NCBI GenBank assembly: GCA_964490635.1
Contig: CAZBCK010000026.1
Coordinates: 1 to 13,654, forward strand
Direction: 5' to 3'
Length of the DNA stretch: 13,654 nt
From: JAYEHC01 sp964490635
GTDB lineage: Bacteria > Patescibacteriota > Minisyncoccia > JAHIHE01 > JAGLIN01
Position 1 is the first letter of the stretch, and each line of letters starts with the position of its first letter. Position numbers and translations under genes: made by a program. The notes below the pieces were generated by a model. That model was not told the origin of the DNA and made no database searches. It saw only the letters and a program-made list of their open reading frames with translations. Shown here piece by piece: positions 4,517-10,960 of this stretch.

Positions 4517-6677
4517 ATTTCAAAACCGCTTTGATTCTTCTCACTCCCGCGCTGGATGATTGTTCTTTTTTAATCTTGAATTTTCCCAATTCGGAAGTGT
4601 TTCGCGCGTGCGGACCGCCACAGATCTCCCGACTGAAAATATTATCACCCTCGCCAATCGTATAAACTTTCACTTTCTCGCCATATTTATTTTCAAAGAC
4701 GCCTGTCGCGCCAAGCTGTTTTGCTTCCCTCAGGCTCATCTCTTCGCAATTTACCGGAAGCTTTTTTTGAATTTGCTCATTTACCAAATTTTCCACTTTC
4801 TGTTTTTCTTCATCGGTTAATTTATTCGGATGAGAAAAATCAAATCGCAATCTTTCAGCGTTGATATTACTTCCCTTTTGATAGATATGATCGCCCAAAA
4901 CTTTTCTTAGAGATTCCAACAACAAATGCGCCGCCGTGTGCAATTTAACTGTTTCTTCGCCAGCATCCGCCAACCCGCCCTTAAATTTCCCTGCTGAAGC
5001 CGTGCGAGAAAGTTCTTGGTGTTTTTTAAATTCAATATTAAAACTACCTTCATCTATAAACCATCCTTTTTCTTTTGCTAATTCTTTTGTCATTTCAATT
5101 GGAAAACCATAATTCTGATATAAATCAAAAATCGTTTTTCCGTTTATTATAATATTTTTCAGCGCCCTTTTTGATTTGCTTTTAATAAAATCAACAAACT
5201 CATTATCTGTTTTTATTTCTGAATAATCTTTTTCATCTAACGGCTTAAGAGAACTCATTTTATCTTTTAAATTTTTATCATAATATTTAAAAATTTCTAT
5301 AAAGGGATCAATGACTAAATATTGCTCTATGGAATTCCTAAACTCTAATAAGCTCATATTTTTCTTAGATGGATTTTTCAGTAAAAATTCTATATTTTTA
5401 ATATCTTCTTTAATATCACTAAATATTTTCAATCCTTTCTCCAAAGTTTTCTCAAACTTCTCTTCCTCCTTTTTAATCTCCTCTAAAATTTTGCTCTTAT
5501 TCAATTCCAGCTCCGGATAAAATTCTTTATAAATATCCATTACAACTTCCGCCAGTGGCAGTAAAAATCCGTTTGGCATTTTCAGTAAATTGCCATGCCT
5601 GATCACCCGTCTTAATAGTCTTCGCAAAACATATCCCTTGTCCAGATTAGACGGTGTCACTCCGTCAGAGATCATAAAGACGGAAGTTCTAATATGGTCA
5701 GCGATAATTTTAATTGACTTTTCAGAAATCCCCCTAACCCCCTTTTCCAAAGGGGAAATTTGCTCCCTCTCCCTCTGGGAGAGGGCTGGGGTGAGGGTTT
5801 TGATTTTCTCAACAATTGGCTTTAACACATCCGTTTCGTAAACATTATCAAACCCGTTCAAAATTGCCAGCGTTCTTTCCAGTCCCATTCCCGTATCAAC
5901 ATTCTTTTGCATTAACGGAACATATTCATATTCCGACTTTACAGAATTTCCAACTTTACAAACTTTTAACTTCTTCTCATATTCCATAAAAACATTATTC
6001 CAAATTTCAACGAATCTCCCGCAAGAACATCCGGGTTTACAATCATCGCCGCTTGGACATTTTTCAAAATTTACCGGTTTTCCTAAATCAACAAAAATTT
6101 CCGTATCCGGTCCGCACGGTCCTGTTTCTCCCGCCGGACCCCACCAGTTGTCTTTTTTTGGCAAGGGAAAAATTCTCGCGGTTTTATTGTTCTTTTTTTC
6201 CCGATCATAAACTTCCGCGGAAATTCTAGACTTTTCAAAACACTCTCGCCAGATCTTAATTGACCAGTCATCACGCAACGCATCATCATCTCCCTCAAAA
6301 ACCGTAACTACTATCTTCTCCAGATCAATTCCCAGCCATTTCCGGTCCGTTAAAAATTCCCAAGTCCACTTGATAGACTCTGTCTTAAAATAATCTCCCA
6401 GCGACCAATTGCCCAGCATTTCAAAAAAAGTATTATGCGTACTATCGCCGACATCGTCTATATCCCCTGTTCTGACGCATTTTTGAACACTAACCAGCCG
6501 TTTCCCCGCAGGATGTTCCTTACCCATTAAATATGGCACCAGCGGATGCATTCCAGCCGTCGTAAAAAGCGCCGTCGGATCATTGTCGTCCGGCACAACC
6601 GAAGCCGAAGGAATTTTATAATGTCTCTTTGATTCAAAAAATTCTAGATATTTTTCACGCAGTTCTTTTGAGTTCAT
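4515..6677 (-). CDS. alaS: Alanyl-tRNA synthetase (shortened, with two insertions)
   Basis: This is a class II synthetase that charges tRNA-Ala and edits Ser/Gly-tRNA-Ala. Class II motifs are visible: TALFTTAGMHPL (about 35-46), RTGDIDDVGDSTHNTFFEMLGN (motif 2 region, 69-90) and GMGLERTL (motif 3, 263-270). WGPAGETGPCGPD is at 179-191. The editing domain has H580-x3-H584 and C686-x3-H690. The protein ends at 720, right after the editing domain; the usual length is near 870 with a C-Ala domain, which is absent here. Four Cys (207, 213, 217, 219) form a possible metal site. Two oddities stand out: residues 294-317 are encoded by a palindromic repeat, and about 85 extra Lys/Ile-rich residues (about 424-510) precede KTIFDLYQNYGFP. 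The start is the first ATG, without a Shine-Dalgarno. Confidence 0.95.
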   Translation of the reverse strand: MNSKELREKYLEFFESKRHYKIPSASVVPDDNDPTALFTTAGMHPLVPYLMGKEHPAGKRLVSVQKCVRTGDIDDVGDSTHNTFFEMLGNWSLGDYFKTESIKWTWEFLTDRKWLGIDLEKIVVTVFEGDDDALRDDWSIKIWRECFEKSRISAEVYDREKKNNKTARIFPLPKKDNWWGPAGETGPCGPDTEIFVDLGKPVNFEKCPSGDDCKPGCSCGRFVEIWNNVFMEYEKKLKVCKVGNSVKSEYEYVPLMQKNVDTGMGLERTLAILNGFDNVYETDVLKPIVEKIKTLTPALSQREREQISPLEKGVRGISEKSIKIIADHIRTSVFMISDGVTPSNLDKGYVLRRLLRRVIRHGNLLKMPNGFLLPLAEVVMDIYKEFYPELELNKSKILEEIKKEEEKFEKTLEKGLKIFSDIKEDIKNIEFLLKNPSKKNMSLLEFRNSIEQYLVIDPFIEIFKYYDKNLKDKMSSLKPLDEKDYSEIKTDNEFVDFIKSKSKRALKNIIINGKTIFDLYQNYGFPIEMTKELAKEKGWFIDEGSFNIEFKKHQELSRTASAGKFKGGLADAGEETVKLHTAAHLLLESLRKVLGDHIYQKGSNINAERLRFDFSHPNKLTDEEKQKVENLVNEQIQKKLPVNCEEMSLREAKQLGATGVFENKYGEKVKVYTIGEGDNIFSREICGGPHARNTSELGKFKIKKEQSSSAGVRRIKAVLK
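5145..5408 (-). other. Large insertion within the AlaS tRNA-recognition region
   Basis: It encodes about residues 424-511 of AlaS. In ordinary bacterial AlaS the helix ending ...GLKIL is linked by roughly ten residues to the D-x-Y-x-x-Y-G-F-P motif. Here the link is about 90 residues, Lys/Ile/Phe-rich and with no recognisable motif. The boundaries are approximate, because they rest on remembered family spacing and not on an alignment. Confidence 0.55.
5727..5798 (-). repeat. Palindromic repeat inserted in frame in alaS
   Basis: The stretch consists of two adjacent hairpin units. CCCTCTCCC (5765-5773) pairs with GGGAGAGGG (5777-5785), and CCCCTTT (5739-5745) pairs with AAAGGGG (5749-5755). 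Its G/C-rich, low-complexity bases differ sharply from the AT-rich gene. Translated on the alaS strand it gives TLTPALSQRERE then SPLEKGVRGI, peptides I know as hallmarks of dispersed intergenic repeats mistranslated in many genomes. Its 72 bases equal 24 codons, so the reading frame is kept. It sits in a variable loop between the aminoacylation core and the helix KIIADHIR. Confidence 0.85.
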
Positions 6678-6709
6678 AAATTAGTATTTAGTATTTAGGT
6701 GACATATTT

Positions 6710-6742
6710 AGGTGACGGGCACCTTTTAGGTGCCCGTCACCT
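6710..6742. repeat. REP-like hairpin left of RAYT
   Basis: AGGTGACGGGCACCT (6710-6724) and AGGTGCCCGTCACCT (6728-6742) form a perfect 15-bp stem around TTT. It lies ten bases beyond the RAYT stop codon and 33 bases from the alaS start, so it probably also forms in the leader DNA of alaS. Confidence 0.9.
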
Positions 6743-6751
6743 CTCATGATT

Positions 6752-7354
6752 CTAACTTCCTTCATTAAATATACAATCTGCGTACTTTTGAATGTATTTT
6801 CTTTCCTGACTTTTATTTATAACACTGTTCACATATTTTATATAGTCATCACAATTTTTGAATTGAGAAAAAATAATATCTTTATTGCAAAGTACACCAT
6901 TTCTTTTTCCCGCATAATCTAAATAACTTGAATATTGCCAATCTTCTGATTTTTTAACATTTCTATGTATTTCATTATTTCCGTTTACATAAGCAGATAG
7001 CCAAACTAAATATTCCATTTTGGAAACAATTCTTTGTTTGTACCTATCCTGAAAAAGCGGACCATTCCTCGTATATTTCTTGTTAAAATAGTACACATAA
7101 CTTGTATGTAAAATATGCATAAATTTTGAAACAGGAGTTTCGCTTAATTGTTTCACTGTATAATGATAGTGATTAGAAGATAGAGAGTAATTTATAAATT
7201 CAATATTATATTTCGTTTTGTATTTTTTTATTTTCTTTAAATAGAAAAAATAATCTTCTTGATCCAGAAAAATATTGCATTTATTGGAACCGCGATTAAA
7301 TAAATGATAGAATAATCCTTTGCGATGCTGTTTATATCTATCTATTCTAGCCAT
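6752..7354 (-). CDS. REP-associated tyrosine transposase (RAYT, Y1_Tnp)
   Basis: RAYTs are single-domain HUH nucleases related to IS200/IS605 TnpA that cleave and join single-stranded DNA next to REP hairpins. The 200-residue length fits. The N-terminus (about 10-30) has the family pattern YHLFNRGSNKCNIFLD. The HUH histidines are H62-Y63-H64 in SSNHYHYTV. A helix with HTSYVYYFNKKY (83-94) should contain the catalytic tyrosine (Y86 best by position), followed by NGPLFQDRYK (97-106). The gene looks complete and intact. There is no Shine-Dalgarno before the ATG at 7354. It shares the minus strand with lgt upstream and alaS downstream, separated by the two hairpins. Whether it acts as a transposase or as a domesticated REP-mobilising enzyme cannot be told from sequence. 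Confidence 0.9.
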   Translation of the reverse strand: MARIDRYKQHRKGLFYHLFNRGSNKCNIFLDQEDYFFYLKKIKKYKTKYNIEFINYSLSSNHYHYTVKQLSETPVSKFMHILHTSYVYYFNKKYTRNGPLFQDRYKQRIVSKMEYLVWLSAYVNGNNEIHRNVKKSEDWQYSSYLDYAGKRNGVLCNKDIIFSQFKNCDDYIKYVNSVINKSQERKYIQKYADCIFNEGS

Positions 7355-7386
7355 AATTTATTTATAGTTTATGTAAAAAGATGAAC

Positions 7387-7418
7387 GGTGACGGGCACCT
7401 AAAATGGTGCCCGTCACC
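7387..7418. repeat. REP-like hairpin right of RAYT
   Basis: GGTGACGGGCACC (7387-7399) pairs with GGTGCCCGTCACC (7406-7418), a perfect 13-bp stem around TAAAAT. The arms are identical to those of the left hairpin, and only the loop and closing pairs differ. It lies 33 bases upstream of the RAYT start and 27 bases beyond the lgt stop, and could attenuate read-through from lgt. Confidence 0.9.
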
Positions 7419-7445
7419 ATTTTGAATTACTTTGCAATAATTATA

Positions 7446-8240
7446 TTATAACTTAATTTTCCGCTTTTGTGAAAATAATTCTGTTCTTCTCAACAATAAA
7501 TAAATAACAAACGAAGCAACTGCCATTAGAATCCATTGAGTATGGGTTAAACTCAGATAACGGCTGTCGCAAATTGCCAGATCGGAACAGCGTAAAAAAT
7601 CAAGTAGAAATCTAAAAATGATATAGCAAAAAACGCCTGTTAGAAATAGCGCTCCTTTTTTTAATCGCTTTGATTTGAAATAATGGATTATCAGTAAAAT
7701 AATAATGCAACTTATAATATGATATAGAACTACCGGATGCCTGACAGTTTCATCAATGTATAATCTCCCCCACGGTAAATTTGTGATTTTTCCAATATGA
7801 TCATAGATAAGAAAACAGCCGATTCTAGCAAAAAGAAGCGCCACAACAGCGCCTTGAATTAAAATATCCGCTAGTTTCCAAATATCTATTTTTTTATTTT
7901 TTGCGTAAGCGCAAATAGCTATCGCGGATATTACCACTCCGCCGATCAAAGACAACCCGCCATTTTGCAGATAAAATATTTCTACCAGATTTTTAAATTC
8001 TCCAAAATTAGAAATCACATACAAAGCCCGCCCGCCAACAACCATTCCGACCAGAGCTATTATCATTATATCCCAAATATTTTCACGCGATAAATTACGG
8101 ACATTTTGTTTTTCTATTTTCCTTAAAGACAAAAACAGCGCGAATAAAAAACCCAGCGACACCATCAACCCCCAGACTTGAATTGTCACAGATCCCAGAT
8201 GTATTTGGGTAAAAGTGAAATATGGAATTATAAAATTCAT
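7446..8240 (-). CDS. lgt: Prolipoprotein diacylglyceryl transferase
   Basis: Lgt moves a diacylglyceryl group from phosphatidylglycerol to the lipobox cysteine of prelipoproteins in the cytoplasmic membrane. The 264-residue protein is a multi-pass membrane protein with about seven hydrophobic segments. Family motifs appear in order: GGRALYV (69-75), QNGGLSLIGG (92-101), ARIGCFL (138-144) with WGRLY (157-161), HPVVLYH (168-174), RFLLDFLR (210-217) and LTHTQW (231-236). Two positions differ from the E. coli form: the His of the GG-x-S-x-H-GG motif is replaced by Ile (L-I-GG), and RIGNF is RIGCF, the latter as in many Gram-positives. The start at 8240 is the first ATG. The divergent promoter of the small gene at 8300 begins only eight bases upstream. 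Confidence 0.92.
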   Translation of the reverse strand: MNFIIPYFTFTQIHLGSVTIQVWGLMVSLGFLFALFLSLRKIEKQNVRNLSRENIWDIMIIALVGMVVGGRALYVISNFGEFKNLVEIFYLQNGGLSLIGGVVISAIAICAYAKNKKIDIWKLADILIQGAVVALLFARIGCFLIYDHIGKITNLPWGRLYIDETVRHPVVLYHIISCIIILLIIHYFKSKRLKKGALFLTGVFCYIIFRFLLDFLRCSDLAICDSRYLSLTHTQWILMAVASFVIYLLLRRTELFSQKRKIKL

Positions 8241-8247
8241 AAATTAG

Positions 8248-8276
8248 TTGACAAAAAACATACCAGCGATAATACT
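8248..8276 (+). promoter_or_regulatory. Promoter of the small membrane protein gene
   Basis: A perfect -35 TTGACA (8248-8253) is followed after 17 bases by AATACT (8271-8276), a four-of-six -10 match. Transcription would start near 8283, at or just before the Shine-Dalgarno AAAGGAGG (8285-8292), so the leader is very short. The promoter overlaps the region upstream of divergent lgt. Confidence 0.6.
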
Positions 8277-8299
8277 ATAGAAATAAAGGAGGTTTTATA

Positions 8300-8473
8300 A
8301 TTAAAAAGACACAGGTGTTATTGGCTTTGCTGATTGTGATAACTCTTTGCGGTTTTAACACCGGCAGAGTAATTTTGTTCGGTGTGATTTATTTAATAGC
8401 AGGCGCAATTATATTTTTAATTGCGACAACAGTTATCATGCTCGCCGACCCAAAAAACCATGAATTAAAATAG
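8300..8473 (+). CDS. 57-residue membrane protein with apparent ATT start
   Basis: A strong Shine-Dalgarno AAAGGAGG (8285-8292) lies seven bases before ATT at 8300, and no ATG, GTG or TTG occurs at usable spacing. The frame then stays open for 57 codons to TAG at 8471-8473: (M)KKTQVLLALLIVITLCGFN, then a second hydrophobic stretch VILFGVIYLIAGAIIFLIAT, ending ADPKNHELK. The first in-frame alternatives (GTG 8315, TTG 8321) are 22 or more bases from the Shine-Dalgarno. The profile is a charged start, two membrane helices and a short polar tail. The unit has its own promoter and terminator, which supports real expression. The family is unknown. An ATG-to-ATT sequencing error or substitution is the main alternative. 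Confidence 0.6.
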   Translation: MKKTQVLLALLIVITLCGFNTGRVILFGVIYLIAGAIIFLIATTVIMLADPKNHELK

Positions 8474-8495
8474 CAATATTTTAATTCTTTTTTTT
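8462..8495 (+). terminator. Terminator of the small membrane protein gene
   Basis: GAATTAAAAT (8462-8471) pairs perfectly with ATTTTAATTC (8478-8487), followed by eight T (8488-8495). The TAG stop (8471-8473) lies at the stem/loop border, so the last codons are part of the stem, as in the gene at 3946. Confidence 0.8.
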
Positions 8496-8503
8496 ATTTG
8501 GCT

Positions 8504-8553
8504 AAAAAAATTGAACTTTATTGAAAACATCAAAAAAGTTCAATTCATTTTTT
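8504..8553 (-). terminator. Bidirectional terminator
   Basis: AATTGAACTTT (8509-8519) pairs perfectly with AAAGTTCAATT (8535-8545). On the minus strand it is followed by a T run (complement of A 8508-8504), and on the plus strand by six T (8548-8553). It closes the minus-strand transcription unit ending with the gene at 8567 and backs up the plus-strand terminator at 8495. Confidence 0.75.
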
Positions 8554-8566
8554 ACTCTAAAAAAAT

Positions 8567-8812
8567 TTATTCCTCTTCAGCTTTTTCAATTTCACCTTCA
8601 CCTTTTTCGACTTTTTCTAAATCTGATACTTGTACTCCCTCTGGTTTGGCTTCACCATCAAATCTCACTTCAACTATTCCTTTAGGTAGAAGAGACGGAC
8701 TATTTTCTACTACTACAATCCCTTCTCTTCCGTCCCCTAAAAACTTAACCTTATCGCCTGGTATAAATATTTCCTTTCTTGTTGATTCTACTTCAGGATT
8801 TTCCATATTCAT
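8567..8812 (-). CDS. Small acidic protein with SH3/KOW-like segment
   Basis: The start chosen is ATG at 8812, because AAAGG (8826-8822) lies nine bases upstream. An earlier in-frame ATG at 8851 has no such site. The product is 81 residues. The middle, IPGDKVKFLGDGREGIVVVE followed by GIVEVRFDGE and VQVSDLEKV, has the alternating beta pattern of a small SH3/KOW-like barrel. The C-terminus is a highly acidic tail (EKVEKGEGEIEKAEEE). It is probably cytosolic, with no signal peptide or membrane segment. It follows porD on the same strand after 88 bases and precedes a terminator, so it may share the porCD transcript. Its own strong Shine-Dalgarno contrasts with the por genes. The function is unknown, and binding of a nucleic acid or protein partner is only a guess. 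Confidence 0.75.
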   Translation of the reverse strand: MNMENPEVESTRKEIFIPGDKVKFLGDGREGIVVVENSPSLLPKGIVEVRFDGEAKPEGVQVSDLEKVEKGEGEIEKAEEE

Positions 8813-8900
8813 ATTTTTATTCCTTTCTTTTTTAAAAATTAAAAATAACAACTTTACTACTTAAATAATGGCACAAAAAGATAAAGAAAGCAAGCACGCA

Positions 8901-9221
8901 TTATTTCTTTTCATCACCATCATGTACATCCTTCATCGTTATCGCTTTCACCGGACATTCCTCCGCGCAAATTCCACACCCTTTGCAAAAATCCATATCA
9001 AAGTAATCTATTACTATCTTTTCTTTTCCGTCAATTTTAACTTTTTTTGTCTTGATCGCCATATCAGGACAATACGCCACGCATTTCATACAATTGATAC
9101 ATTTTTCTTTATCCCAAACCGGTGCTTTCGCCTTCCAGCCCCCGGTTTTGAATTCCTTGGAATTCCCCGCTTCAATTATTTTTCCCCCAATGGGAATTTG
9201 TTTCGCTGTTTTTAGTTTCAT
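8901..9221 (-). CDS. porD: Pyruvate:ferredoxin oxidoreductase delta subunit (2x[4Fe-4S])
   Basis: This is the ferredoxin-like electron-transfer subunit of four-subunit 2-oxoacid:ferredoxin oxidoreductases. The 106 residues carry two complete cluster motifs: C41-x2-C44-x2-C47-x3-C51-P and C79-x2-C82-x2-C85-x3-C89-P. The N-terminal lead (PIGGKIIEAGNSKEFKTGGW) is typical of PorD and not of free ferredoxins. It follows porC by 27 bases on the same strand, so the two are almost certainly co-transcribed. The expected porA and porB do not follow; a small SH3-like gene comes next. Substrate specificity (pyruvate or another 2-oxoacid) cannot be fixed from this subunit. Confidence 0.93.
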   Translation of the reverse strand: MKLKTAKQIPIGGKIIEAGNSKEFKTGGWKAKAPVWDKEKCINCMKCVAYCPDMAIKTKKVKIDGKEKIVIDYFDMDFCKGCGICAEECPVKAITMKDVHDGDEKK

Positions 9222-9248
9222 AAAAATTATTTTATTATTTTAATAAAT

Positions 9249-9821
9249 CTAATCTCCGATTTCCATTTCATATCCCCTCTTTAACGTTTCCACATTTTTC
9301 TCCGTCAATTTCTCTCCTAATTTCCTGCCAAACTTTTTTCTAACGCTTTCAATTAACTGCTCGCAAGAAATTAAATCCGCGACTTTTACCACCGCTCCGA
9401 GCATCGGCATATTGGGAATATCTTTGCCGAATAACTCCATCGCGATTTTTGATCCGTCCAAATTATAAACTTGGCAAGTTTTATTTTTCAACTTTTTCTT
9501 TATTTCAGCGGGACTATTTCCGCAATTTACGATTACAACCCCATTATTAACCAATCCTTCCGTAACATCAATAGTATCCAGCAAAGACGGATCAACAACC
9601 AAAATTAAATCGGGAGATTCAACATCACAATGCAATCGTATCGGCTGATCGCTAATCCGAAAAAATGTTTTCATCGGCGCGCCGGATCTCTCCGGACCAT
9701 ATTCTGAAAACGCCTGTGCAAACTTTCCGCCAGAAATCGTTGCTTCTGCCAAAATTTGCGCCGCTGTTTTTGCTCCTTGTCCCCCGCGACTATGGATTCT
9801 AATTTGATAAATGTTTTTCAT
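9249..9821 (-). CDS. porC: Pyruvate:ferredoxin oxidoreductase gamma subunit
   Basis: This is the gamma subunit of the oxygen-sensitive enzyme that converts pyruvate, CoA and oxidised ferredoxin to acetyl-CoA, CO2 and reduced ferredoxin. The 190-residue length fits. The N-terminal motif IHSRGGQGAKTAAQILAEA (about 9-27) and the block AFSEYGPERSGAPMKTFFRI (about 37-56) are diagnostic of the POR gamma domain. Later GKDIPNMPMLGAVVKV (about 132-147) is also conserved. The gene heads a porC-porD pair, with a DUF389 gene 57 bases upstream on the same strand. In a window that also has pduL and ackA, it fits acetate-forming fermentation. No Shine-Dalgarno is seen. Confidence 0.93.
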   Translation of the reverse strand: MKNIYQIRIHSRGGQGAKTAAQILAEATISGGKFAQAFSEYGPERSGAPMKTFFRISDQPIRLHCDVESPDLILVVDPSLLDTIDVTEGLVNNGVVIVNCGNSPAEIKKKLKNKTCQVYNLDGSKIAMELFGKDIPNMPMLGAVVKVADLISCEQLIESVRKKFGRKLGEKLTEKNVETLKRGYEMEIGD

Positions 9822-9840
9822 ATTGTAATAATTTAAAAAT

Positions 9841-9874
9841 TGTTAAAATGTTAGTATGTTTATATGTTAAAATG
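9841..9874. repeat. Short-period AT-rich repeat between DUF389 gene and porC
   Basis: TGTTAAAATG occurs at both ends (9841-9850 and 9865-9874) with related units (GTTAGTATG, GTTTATATG) between, a degenerate period of about 8-10 bases. It fills most of the 57-base gap. Similar short-period repeats occur at 257-283, 6680-6714 and 10961-11027. Confidence 0.55.
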
Positions 9875-9878
9875 CCCG

Positions 9879-10886
9879 TCATTCCCACATCTTAATTATC
9901 GGCACAACAGTTATTCTTGAAATTACTTTTTTGTCCATTCCTTTTGATAAAACATCTTCCAAATCGCTAATTTGGCTTCCTGTTAAATTCTCAGAAGACT
10001 GAATGGTGATATTTATTACCAATACTTCACTTTTATCATCAATACCGACACTTGTTACAACTGCTTCCGGAATTGTCGCGTTGACAATTTCTCTGGCGAT
10101 CTTTTGCTGTTTATTTTTTTTGATCGTATTACTAGTAATCAAAAACAATGGCACCGTTAAAACAAGCAAAAAAAGTAAAGTCCAGCGCATATTACTTTTC
10201 ATTCGCTCCTGTCCCTTCTCAGACGACGGACCTTTAAATCTGGCAACAAAAAACAAGACAGAAGCAGAAAAAGTAACTGCGATTAGATTAGACAAATAAA
10301 GAATGAAAGCTCCACCCGCCAGACTGATATTGCCATGCGAGACAGAAACACCCATTACCGCTATTGGCGGAACCAGTGCCGCCGCGATGACGACTCCGGC
10401 AATTGCCGCGCCTATTTTTGGATAAGCAATTATAAACGCTCCTACAAATCCCGCCGCCAGAGCGATAAATAATTCAAAAATAGTCGGAGAAGTACGCGAC
10501 AAAAACTCCGTCCCTTTCAACGCATAACTTGGAGAAATAGCTCCGATAATAATCGCAATCACAAAAATCAGCAAAGTGCTTTTTAAAAGTGTAAAAACGG
10601 AATCCTGAATAAGCTTTGATCTTCCTTTTACAATTCCCAGCGACAAAGACAATATTGGCCAAACCAGCGGAGCTAAAAGCATTCCACCGATAACAACTGC
10701 CGAGGAATTGACAATCAAACCAAGAGTAATAATAATACCGGAAAAAATCGTCAAAACGAAAAAATCAAAATCGCCCCGAGCGCTTTCTTTTATTTCGTGA
10801 TAAACTTTTTTCTGCCTGTCCTTGTCAATATGAAAAGGGCTGATGTATTTTTTAATATGTTTTTTGTTTCTATCCAGTATTTCCAT
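9879..10886 (-). CDS. DUF389 multi-pass membrane protein
   Basis: The 335-residue protein belongs to the DUF389 (TIGR00341-type) family of unknown function. The signature blocks are visible: SSAVVIGGMLLAPLVWPI (61-78) and GAAIAGVVIAAALVPPIAVMG (159-179). About seven hydrophobic segments can be counted (near 42-60, 62-85, 103-120, 136-156, 160-182, 188-214, 235-252). A basic N-terminal tail precedes them, and a soluble C-terminal domain of about 80 residues with alternating beta pattern (SEVLVINITIQ) follows. It ends MWE-TGA. It is on the same strand as porCD but separated by a repeat-filled gap, so co-transcription is uncertain. The last codons overlap GTCATTCCC, the first bases of the hairpin repeat family seen at 12159. 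Confidence 0.88.
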   Translation of the reverse strand: MEILDRNKKHIKKYISPFHIDKDRQKKVYHEIKESARGDFDFFVLTIFSGIIITLGLIVNSSAVVIGGMLLAPLVWPILSLSLGIVKGRSKLIQDSVFTLLKSTLLIFVIAIIIGAISPSYALKGTEFLSRTSPTIFELFIALAAGFVGAFIIAYPKIGAAIAGVVIAAALVPPIAVMGVSVSHGNISLAGGAFILYLSNLIAVTFSASVLFFVARFKGPSSEKGQERMKSNMRWTLLFLLVLTVPLFLITSNTIKKNKQQKIAREIVNATIPEAVVTSVGIDDKSEVLVINITIQSSENLTGSQISDLEDVLSKGMDKKVISRITVVPIIKMWE

Positions 10887-10960
10887 AATTATTTAATACT
10901 AATCTTGTAAATAAATAGTCTGTCTAAATTTTCTATTCTTTTGAAATTTTTCGAGAAAAC

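Larger units (their letters stand above)
6710..7418 (-). mobile_element. RAYT transposase unit with flanking REP-like hairpins
   Basis: A Y1 transposase gene (6752-7354) is bracketed on both sides by the same palindrome, GGTGACGGGCACC/GGTGCCCGTCACC, at 6710-6742 and 7387-7418. This is the classic arrangement of a REP-associated tyrosine transposase with a pair of REP palindromes, the single-stranded DNA hairpins these enzymes bind. The unit is about 0.7 kb and sits between alaS and lgt. A third, half-size copy (AGGTGAC, about 6697-6703) lies next to the left hairpin. No obvious target duplication is seen, as expected for HUH/Y1 enzymes. Confidence 0.85.

Noticed and set aside
6697..7418. CRISPR-like array
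   Set aside because: Only two hairpins 0.65 kb apart flanking a transposase gene, with no regular spacers; no CRISPR array exists in the window.
8868..9215. Plus-strand 115-codon ORF opposite porD
   Set aside because: It is antisense to a clear 2x[4Fe-4S] gene; its Phe/Ile/His-rich translation is the usual shadow of such coding sequence.
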